Position numbers and translations under genes: made by a program. Positions 57,980-64,000 of a DNA stretch of 64,000 nucleotides are shown here, piece after piece (the stretch's first letter is position 1; every line of letters begins with the position of its first letter). This DNA comes from Solibacillus sp. FSL R7-0668 (GTDB taxonomy: Bacteria; Bacillota; Bacilli; Bacillales_A; Planococcaceae): contig NZ_JBBOUU010000001.1 in assembly GCF_038006205.1 (NCBI RefSeq), forward strand, positions 2,110,001 through 2,174,000, read 5' to 3'. A model generated the notes under the pieces. It was not told the origin of the DNA. It saw only the letters and a list, made by a program, of their open reading frames with translations, and ran no database searches.

Positions 57980-58933
57980 TTATTTAAACCAACCTCTTCT
58001 CATAAACCAGATAAACATTGAAACGCCCATTATCCCCATAAATCCAAGTGTCAGAATATAACCATATTTCCATGTTAGTTCCGGCATATGTTCAAAGTTC
58101 ATCCCATAAATCCCGGCAATAAATGTTAAAGGAGCAAAAATGGAAGTGATAATTGTTAGAACTTTCATCACGTTATTCGTTTGATGTGAATTTAAGGAGA
58201 GATAGCTGTCTCTTATATCAGCAGTTAATTCTCTATCAGACATAATTGAGTCGGATAGTTTTAAAAGATGGTCATAAATATCAGAAAAATATTCTCTTCT
58301 TTCGGTTATTTTACTTAAACGATGAGAATTTAATATACGGTAGAGTACATCACGCATTGGGTTTACTGTATGCATTAGATTTAATAACATGTGTCTTATG
58401 TCGAATAGTTCATTCATTAGGAGGTTCATCGATTTATGATGCATGTTATCTTCAATTTTGTTTAAATCATCTTCAATTTTATAGATGATTGGAAAGTAAT
58501 TATCGACAATTTTGTCTAACGTTCGATAAAAAACATAATAGGGGTCCCATTTTTCAATGTTCTTTTGCAACACCCTTTCCCATACCTGGTAAACTTCCTG
58601 GGATGGCGTATGATGGAATGTAACGATAAAATCCTCTCCAACGAAAAAATTTAGTTCTTCTTTAATAATTTCTTTATTTTCTTCTCGAACTAAGTGTGTA
58701 ACAAAAAAAGTAAAGCCCTCGTAATAATCGAACTTGGGACGTTGAAGTCTATGTATACAGTCTTCAATAGCTAGTGGGTGAAAGTTAAAAGTATCTGCTA
58801 AATGTCTTATTTCTTCATCAGTTGGTTGATTAAAATCCACCCAAAACCATGTATAATTAGAAAAATTGATATTGTATATAGAAATTTCCGTTTCCAAATG
58901 ATTGGACTTCGTAATTCCAATGAAGTTGATCAT
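57980..58933 (-). CDS. corA: CorA-family magnesium/divalent cation transporter
   Basis: The 317-residue protein has a long cytoplasmic domain and two C-terminal helices with the signature YGMNFEHMPE between them, the CorA selectivity filter. It forms a pentameric Mg2+ channel. The start at 58933 follows AAGGTG. It stands alone. Confidence 0.93.
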   Translation of the reverse strand: MINFIGITKSNHLETEISIYNINFSNYTWFWVDFNQPTDEEIRHLADTFNFHPLAIEDCIHRLQRPKFDYYEGFTFFVTHLVREENKEIIKEELNFFVGEDFIVTFHHTPSQEVYQVWERVLQKNIEKWDPYYVFYRTLDKIVDNYFPIIYKIEDDLNKIEDNMHHKSMNLLMNELFDIRHMLLNLMHTVNPMRDVLYRILNSHRLSKITERREYFSDIYDHLLKLSDSIMSDRELTADIRDSYLSLNSHQTNNVMKVLTIITSIFAPLTFIAGIYGMNFEHMPELTWKYGYILTLGFMGIMGVSMFIWFMRRGWFK

Positions 58934-59108
58934 TATATTAACACCTTCTTAATGCTTTCAAGCTCCTAATAGTTAAGCTCTATTATGGTCAAGAAAACAC
59001 TCTTCCATGCGATGGAATTCAGAAATCCTAAAAAAACGTATTAACTAAAGTGTTTAATTATATTTGCTAAACTCCTATTTAGTTGAAGCAGAAAATGTTC
59101 TGACCTAA

Positions 59109-60014
59109 TCAAAATCGTTCCATCGATAGGTCAGTATTTACTGAAACTGCAGCTTTATTCCCTTTAGCAGCTGAGATCATTAAAGAGGATGGTTTAGATC
59201 TTTCTGTTTCCCCTGCAATATATACGTTTTTTTGCGTTGTTCTACCAACACCATCTGTTATAACTTTTCCGTTTTCATGAATTTCACAGCCAAGCTTTTC
59301 AGCAAATTGATTGGAGCGATAATAAGATGGGGCAACAAATCCACCCGTTCTTCTAATTGTTTCTCCTGTTTCAAACTCTATTTTTTGTAAGTATCCGTCA
59401 TTACCTATTAAGCCTTTTATCTTATCCGATATAATTTTGATGTTGTGTTTTTGTAACTCTATTTCACCTTCTTTAGATAATAGAGTTCCATTCGTTAAGA
59501 CAACCAAATCCTGCGACCAATTATAAATTAACTTAGTTAAATGCAATACATGCTCTTCTTTTTCAGCAATAACCACTAACGGTTTATCTTTTTGCTCCCA
59601 GCCATCACAATACGGACAACTAAATAAACTTTTCCCATAAAACTTTCTAATACTTGGTATAGTAAATATTTCTTGAATCCCAGTAGCGAGTATTATTTTT
59701 TCTGAAACATATTCCTGACTAGTAGATGTTTTGACCGTAAATCGATCATTATTTATATCTTTGATGATTTCCGTAACTGTTGCAGTAAAACATAATACGG
59801 ACGGGTAATTCTCCAACTCTTTTAGCGCTATTTCTTTGAATGCTTGTGGTTTTATCCCATCTCGAGTAATAAATCCATGTGACGCTTGTGTCACTCTATT
59901 CCTATTCGTTCCATCGTCAAATAGAGCAATTTTTCTCCTAGCTCTTCCTAAAGTTAAACAAGCACTTAACCCTGAAGGACCCCCACCTATTATGATACAA
60001 TCAAGGACATTCAT
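59109..60014 (-). CDS. Thioredoxin-reductase-like FAD/NAD(P) oxidoreductase
   Basis: The 301-residue flavoprotein has the FAD motif GGGPSGLSACLTLGRA at the N-terminus, a CPYC redox pair in FSCPYCDGWEQ (about residue 133), and a closing IAGETERSKPSS region. Such proteins act as thiol or disulfide reductases distinct from the housekeeping TrxB. GGAGG precedes the ATG. Partner unknown. Confidence 0.87.
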   Translation of the reverse strand: MNVLDCIIIGGGPSGLSACLTLGRARRKIALFDDGTNRNRVTQASHGFITRDGIKPQAFKEIALKELENYPSVLCFTATVTEIIKDINNDRFTVKTSTSQEYVSEKIILATGIQEIFTIPSIRKFYGKSLFSCPYCDGWEQKDKPLVVIAEKEEHVLHLTKLIYNWSQDLVVLTNGTLLSKEGEIELQKHNIKIISDKIKGLIGNDGYLQKIEFETGETIRRTGGFVAPSYYRSNQFAEKLGCEIHENGKVITDGVGRTTQKNVYIAGETERSKPSSLMISAAKGNKAAVSVNTDLSMERF

Positions 60015-60129
60015 GTTTTAACCTCCGTTTTGATTTTATTTTAGTTGGAATTGTTATTTGCCACAGAGAACTATATTATTTCCTGCATCATGAATTTTAA
60101 TTCTTTACACACTAATCTGAAATATAAAA

Positions 60130-60166
60130 AAGGCGAAAACCCACACAAACAGGGTTTTCGCCTCTT
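60130..60166 (-). terminator. Terminator of the Na/Pi symporter gene
   Basis: AGGCGAAAACCC and GGGTTTTCGCCT arms form a 12-base-pair stem directly after the minus-strand stop, with a T-run on that strand. Confidence 0.88.
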
Positions 60167-60167
60167 A

Positions 60168-61787
60168 TTATTTCACTGTATCTACAATATTTTTTGCGTG
60201 ATCGCCAATTCGTTCTAAATTGCTAATAATGTCTGCAAAAACAATGCCTGCTGAACCAGAGCAAATGCCTTCGTTTAAACGATAAATATGCATTTTTCGC
60301 AATTTACGTTCCATCACGTCAATTTCATTTTCTCTTGCATATACTTCTTGTGCAAGTGCTAAGTCATTTTTTTCAAGTGCTTCTAAAGCTTGACGCACAG
60401 TATCCATCGTATATTCATACATTTCCACTAACTCTGCTTGTGCTTCATCACTTAGTTTTACTTTATTGGCATCGCGGTATTGTAAAAGCTCCACGATATT
60501 TTCGACATGGTCACCAATTCGCTCAATATCACGAATATTATCAAATAAATTATGATGTAACGTGGATTCAGATCGAGATAAAGCTTGTTTCGATAGCTTC
60601 ACTAAATATTCCGTTGATTTACGATCTAAATTATTAATAGCTTCTTCTAATTGCTCGACATTACCAATGGCCTTTGTGTCACCTGTTTGTAAATAATGTA
60701 ACGTTTCTTTCATGCCTTGTACACCGTAAGCGCCCATATGCATGACTTCCATTTTTGCTTGACCTAAAGCCAGTGATGGCGATTGCGCAATTAAATTTTC
60801 ATCTAAATATTTCGGTTTATGCTCAATTAGAGAATCTTCTCCCGGTATTAGCTTCGTCACGATCCTAGCAAGAACACCGATAAATGGCAACTGAATTAAT
60901 GTGTTGGCAATATTAAATGTCCCGTGAGCAAAGGCAATTTGCATTTTGCTTTCTAAATTTAATACCCCTGTAATCCACTCCACATACGCTGTGAATGGAA
61001 CTAATAATAAAATAAAGATTATTGAACCAATTAAGTTAAAGATGACATGTGTTGCTGCGGCACGACGCGCGGCAACAGAAGCACCTAATGAAGCTAAAAC
61101 AGCTGTAATCGTCGTTCCGATATTATCACCAAATAATACGGGTAACGCTCCTGCTAATGGAATAAGCCCCTCTGCATAAAGCCCCTGTAAAATGCCGACT
61201 GTCGCAGATGAAGATTGAACAATCAGTGTGAACACGGTACCGACAAGAAGACCTAACACCGGAATGTCACTCATTTGAACTGTTAAATCTAAAAACGGCT
61301 GCCAATCACGTAAAGGCTTCATACCGCTACTCATCATTTCTAACCCAATGAATAAGCCCGCAAATCCAAATAATACTTGTCCAATATTTTGAATGGTACT
61401 TTTCTTAAAGAAGAATAAAAACACAGCCCCAAGCGCCATGATTGGGTAAGCATACGCGCCAACATCAATCCCGATAATAAATGCCGTTACTGTTGTACCA
61501 ATATTGGCACCCATAATAACACCTATCGCTTGTCTTAATGTCATAAAGCCCGCACTTACAAGCCCAACTGTAATTACCGTCGTCCCTGAGCTGGATTGAA
61601 TTAAAACTGTTACCACTATCCCGACAAGTACGCCCATAAATGGATTGGTCGTAAACTTATCTAATATATCACGTAGTCTATCACCCGCCGCTTTTTGTAA
61701 GCCATCTCCCATATACTTAATGGCGAACAAGAATAGCCCTAAACCACCTAAGAATTGAAATATCATCTCTTGAAAATTAACTTCCAT
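60168..61787 (-). CDS. Na+/phosphate symporter with C-terminal PhoU domain
   Basis: The 539-residue protein is a Na/Pi co-transporter of the NptA/PNaS family: two inverted repeats with QSSSGTTVITVG (about residue 65) and QSSSATVGILQG (about 190), then a PhoU-like helical domain from about 345. It imports phosphate using the sodium gradient. No phosphate-responsive box is clear upstream. The ATG at 61787 has GAAAGGTAG upstream. Confidence 0.92.
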   Translation of the reverse strand: MEVNFQEMIFQFLGGLGLFLFAIKYMGDGLQKAAGDRLRDILDKFTTNPFMGVLVGIVVTVLIQSSSGTTVITVGLVSAGFMTLRQAIGVIMGANIGTTVTAFIIGIDVGAYAYPIMALGAVFLFFFKKSTIQNIGQVLFGFAGLFIGLEMMSSGMKPLRDWQPFLDLTVQMSDIPVLGLLVGTVFTLIVQSSSATVGILQGLYAEGLIPLAGALPVLFGDNIGTTITAVLASLGASVAARRAAATHVIFNLIGSIIFILLLVPFTAYVEWITGVLNLESKMQIAFAHGTFNIANTLIQLPFIGVLARIVTKLIPGEDSLIEHKPKYLDENLIAQSPSLALGQAKMEVMHMGAYGVQGMKETLHYLQTGDTKAIGNVEQLEEAINNLDRKSTEYLVKLSKQALSRSESTLHHNLFDNIRDIERIGDHVENIVELLQYRDANKVKLSDEAQAELVEMYEYTMDTVRQALEALEKNDLALAQEVYARENEIDVMERKLRKMHIYRLNEGICSGSAGIVFADIISNLERIGDHAKNIVDTVK

Positions 61788-62133
61788 GTGTCAACTACCT
61801 TTCAACGTTATGTGACTTATTATGCAATTGCTTATAGGTAAATGTAAATTGCTTTTACAATCTCTTAACATTCAATTAATAATATTTTCAAATTCCGTGC
61901 ATAATTCGACATATTTTAAGTGAATGAAACGATTTGATTACTTGCATTAGCAGAAAGTGATGGGGCTTTTCTAGGATATTAGAGCTTTTCTTAGGTTAAT
62001 TTGAATTTTTAGGGTGTTTATTGGCTCATAGTTGAGGATGACATGTAGATTCACTCCTCAGTGCATTCAATTCGTTTCAAAAATGCTTTATTGTGTGCGT
62101 TTATACTGAATTTAATGGTAAAATACGGTTAAT
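61788..62133. other. Intergenic stretch upstream of the repeat array
   Basis: About 345 bases of A+T-rich DNA with no gene, terminator or RNA that I can support. Confidence 0.45.
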
Positions 62134-62243
62134 CGAGCATAAAGTTCTGAAAAACGAGCATAAAAATGAAAATTCGAGCATAAATCACGAAAAAACGAGC
62201 ATAAATCACGAAAAAACGAGCATAAAAATCAAATATCGAGCAT
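62134..62243. repeat. Array of six CGAGCATAAA-type repeats, period 20-21 bases
   Basis: CGAGCAT begins at 62134, 62155, 62175, 62196, 62217 and 62237, each followed by A-runs and a variable 10-11 base spacer. The central two units share the same spacer. The spacing is two helical turns, so the A-tracts face one side of the helix, which favours a bend. A 64-codon frame over it (62093-62287) is low complexity and has no ribosome site. Confidence 0.85.
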
Positions 62244-62325
62244 ATTTCCACGTAAAGTGGTCATTCATACCGCCTATCTATAAATAATTGTGAATAACAA
62301 CCCTAAAATTCGGTGATGAACCTGT

Positions 62326-62376
62326 TTATTAGAATCTTTACATAACTTATTAGAACAATCACACTATATATTAGAA
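62326..62376. repeat. Three TTATTAGAA repeats with an exact 21-base period
   Basis: TTATTAGAA occurs at 62326-62334 and 62347-62355, and ATATTAGAA at 62368-62376. Two related units, again 21 bases apart, precede the decayed copy at 55265 and 55286. They lie just before terminator-like sequence of the small membrane gene. Confidence 0.7.
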
Positions 62377-62428
62377 GAACCTAAAAAAGAGAGCTACCCA
62401 CAATAATATGAGCAGCTCCTTTGCTTGC

Positions 62429-62653
62429 TTATCGCATCATTAAAAAGAACATAATCATTTGCGCTATAGCCGGTATGAATAAGGCGAGTATTAACGAAAG
62501 GATTGCCCCCATTTTCGCCTTTTTGATGCGTGTTTCATCCCCTACTTTTAGCTGTTGGAAAAAGGTTAACGTAAAATAAAAGCAGCTAATAAAAAATAGT
62601 GGCGGAATGAATGATAACCAGTATACCAAGCCAGATTGACTCATTAGTTCCAT
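62429..62653 (-). CDS. Small membrane protein, 74 residues
   Basis: From the ATG at 62653 (GGGGGA site) the product has two hydrophobic helices: VYWLSFIPPLFFISCFYFTL and ILSLILALFIPAIAQMIMF, with a charged loop KVGDETRIKKAK between. No named family. A decayed copy with the same flanks lies at 55265-55455. Confidence 0.75.
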   Translation of the reverse strand: MELMSQSGLVYWLSFIPPLFFISCFYFTLTFFQQLKVGDETRIKKAKMGAILSLILALFIPAIAQMIMFFLMMR

Positions 62654-62797
62654 AAGTTTTCCCCCTGCAATCGACATTCTATTCATTGTACCATGAAATC
62701 AGCCTCTAAATTTACATTTCTTCTCCATATACAATGACTTCGGAACTTATTCCTCATCTAACTCAAACTTAAATATTTCATTAGAATGATGCACTAA

Positions 62798-62829
62798 AAA
62801 AACCGCTAACAAAAGCTTAGCGGTTTTTA
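62798..62829 (-). terminator. Terminator of the 3-hydroxyacyl-CoA dehydrogenase gene
   Basis: CCGCTAA and TTAGCGG arms with A- and T-runs lie 13 bases after the minus-strand stop. Confidence 0.85.
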
Positions 62830-62841
62830 AAAATGATTCAA

Positions 62842-63735
62842 TTAGTTTGATTTCGTAAAGTTCGGGTCTAAGTAGGCTGGGTTCGGATATTTATAGAAGC
62901 CTTCTCCTGTCGAAATCCCCATTTTTCCCTGGTCAATCATTTCACGTTTAATTTTTTCAGCAACGAATTTAGCTGCTGGGTCTTTTTCTGCGCGCATTAA
63001 GTTTAAGTTGTACGGCGTTTCCATACCAACAATGTCATAAATTGCGAAAGGTCCGCGTGGTGCGCCTGTTGAAATCATCCAGTTTTTGTCGATTGTTTGT
63101 GGATCGGCAATATCTTTTACCCATAATTCCATTGCGGCTGATAAGAATGGCACTAACAATGTGTTTAAAATATAGCCTGGTTGCTCCTTTTTCAGCACGA
63201 ATGGAATCATCTGAATGGCACGTGCGAAATCCGCTACTTGCTCCACATATTGTACATCTGTACCTGGATGTCCCATAACCTCTGCAGTGTTATTTTGCCA
63301 AATCGAATTAGCAAAGTGTAACGCCAAGAATTTTTCGGGACGCCCCGTAAATGCTGCAAACTGGCTTGGTAATAATGTCGATGAGTTTGATGCAAATACT
63401 GTTTTTTTCGGTGCAACCTTTGCTAAATTCTCATAGAAGCTTTGTTTGATTTCGATACGCTCAGGTACAGCCTCAATTACGAGGTCAGCATCCTTTGTCG
63501 CCGCTGCTAAATCTGTGAAATAAGAAAAACTAGCCAATGCTTTTTCCGCGCGCGCCTCATCTTTAAAATAAGCACCATATGTGTCTTTCAATGCGATCAT
63601 TCGTGTTTTGGCTGCTTCAATTGCGCCTTCATTAATATCATAAACACTTACGTTAAAGCCAAAGAAAGCCGATTGGAATGCGATTTGGCTACCTAAAACA
63701 CCACTACCTGCGATTGTTACATTTTTGAAATTCAT
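62842..63735 (-). CDS. 3-hydroxyacyl-CoA dehydrogenase
   Basis: The 297-residue enzyme has the NAD motif IAGSGVLGSQIAFQSA at residues 8-23 and family blocks FASNSSTLLPSQFA, ALHFANSIWQN and a GPFAIYDIVG stretch in the C-terminal domain. It oxidises 3-hydroxyacyl-CoA, in beta-oxidation or in short-chain acid metabolism; 3-hydroxybutyryl-CoA is a common substrate. GGAGAGG lies before the ATG. A cre box upstream suggests repression by good carbon sources. Confidence 0.92.
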   Translation of the reverse strand: MNFKNVTIAGSGVLGSQIAFQSAFFGFNVSVYDINEGAIEAAKTRMIALKDTYGAYFKDEARAEKALASFSYFTDLAAATKDADLVIEAVPERIEIKQSFYENLAKVAPKKTVFASNSSTLLPSQFAAFTGRPEKFLALHFANSIWQNNTAEVMGHPGTDVQYVEQVADFARAIQMIPFVLKKEQPGYILNTLLVPFLSAAMELWVKDIADPQTIDKNWMISTGAPRGPFAIYDIVGMETPYNLNLMRAEKDPAAKFVAEKIKREMIDQGKMGISTGEGFYKYPNPAYLDPNFTKSN

Positions 63736-63785
63736 AAGAACCTCTCCTTTGAAAGAATAGTAATAATATTGCTTATACCTTTATA

Positions 63786-63799
63786 TTAAAGCGCTTTCA
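63786..63799. promoter_or_regulatory. cre box upstream of the 3-hydroxyacyl-CoA dehydrogenase gene
   Basis: TTAAAGCGCTTTCA differs by one base from the ideal palindrome TGAAAGCGCTTTCA. It lies about 55 bases before the dehydrogenase start, and also before the divergent gene at 63866, so CcpA could act on either. Confidence 0.6.
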
Positions 63800-63865
63800 T
63801 GTGATATGATACGTATAAACAACGGTTATTTTATAAACAAATTACATATAAATGTAGGTGAAACC

Positions 63866-64000
63866 ATGACACACGAACAATTTCCATATTTGCTATTTTT
63901 AAAAATGTATCGAAGTGACCTGCAAAATGAAGCGACCGCGTACATCGAGAGTATTCCCGATTTAACCGCAATTGAAAAGCGCCAATTTCATCTTATTTCA
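63866..64000 (+). CDS. Unknown protein, N-terminal 45 codons (runs off the window)
   Basis: An ATG at 63866 with GTAGGTG upstream opens a frame that is still open at the last base. It reads MTHEQFPYLLFLKMYRSD then LQNEATAYIESIPDLTAIEK. No family can be named from this piece. It is divergent from the 3-hydroxyacyl-CoA dehydrogenase gene. Confidence 0.65.
   Translation, partial: MTHEQFPYLLFLKMYRSDLQNEATAYIESIPDLTAIEKRQFHLIS

Noticed and set aside
61801-61900. PhoP boxes upstream of the Na/Pi symporter
   Set aside because: TTTACA-like hexamers occur, but not with the regular spacing needed, and the region is very A+T-rich.
62134-62243. CRISPR array
   Set aside because: Repeat cores are about 10 bases with 10-11 base spacers and no cas genes are near; far too short for CRISPR.
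62093-62287. 64-codon plus-strand frame across the CGAGCATAAA array
   Set aside because: It is only the translation of a 21-base repeat (INHEKTS units), has no ribosome site, and the 20-base steps break the repeat in frame.

Overview
The window looks like chromosomal DNA of a low-GC Gram-positive bacterium of the order Bacillales, most likely the Planococcaceae (a Solibacillus or Lysinibacillus relative). This is inferred from A+T-rich base use, strong AGGAGG-type ribosome binding sites, an ilv-leu operon with a T-box leader, an opuC-type osmolyte transporter, an SLH-domain surface protein, YusW-like and small Bacillales-type proteins, and CcpA-type cre boxes. No phage, plasmid or CRISPR module was seen.

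Layout. 1-1.8 kb: the end of a GAF/PucR-type regulator. 1.8-12.0 kb (minus strand): a complete branched-chain amino-acid operon in the order ilvD, T-box leader, ilvB, ilvH, ilvC, leuA, leuB, leuC, leuD, with a promoter and an upstream cre box before ilvD. 12.3-14.9 kb: an alanine-racemase-fold gene overlapping an FAD-linked lactone oxidase gene that is broken by one in-frame TAG. 15-17 kb: small genes (SAP-domain protein, a 35-residue membrane peptide, a nicotinamidase-type hydrolase, a GlsB-type membrane protein). 17-20.2 kb: a lytic transglycosylase gene split in phase 0 by a 2.5-kb group II intron that carries a full-length reverse transcriptase/maturase with an HNH domain. 20.3-24.4 kb: mscL and the opuC operon, whose ATPase gene has a frameshift in an A8 run. 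24.5-41 kb: mostly single genes and short operons (transglutaminase-like protein, XRE regulator with two membrane proteins, metI-metC, lipoproteins, a MarR/dioxygenase/monooxygenase operon, glucosaminidase, cstA, rhodanese lipoprotein, GNAT, phosphoesterase, M48 protease). 41.2 kb: a lone tRNA-Val(GAC) beside a decayed transposase. 41.8-44 kb: an SLH/PepSY surface protein.

44.2-55.1 kb (minus strand) is the most distinctive accessory block: a ten-gene, tightly packed operon with an M20 deacylase, a LeuB-family dehydrogenase, an SDR, an aldehyde dehydrogenase, two Opp-type ATPases, a P1/S58 (DmpA/NylC-like) peptidase, a family-5 binding protein and two permeases. It reads as import plus stepwise breakdown of one unknown amide or peptide-like compound.

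55.2-64 kb holds a YusW-like lipoprotein, a cupin protein, RNA ligase-type phosphodiesterase, CorA, a thioredoxin-reductase-like flavoprotein, a Na/phosphate symporter, a small membrane protein and a 3-hydroxyacyl-CoA dehydrogenase with a cre box. Between them lie traces of decay: a broken membrane-protein reading frame, a decayed copy of the small membrane-protein gene, and two noncoding arrays with a 20-21 base period.

Several genes here are visibly damaged or interrupted (lactone oxidase, transglycosylase, opuCA). Whether they are real lesions, recoded genes or sequencing errors cannot be settled from one sequence.
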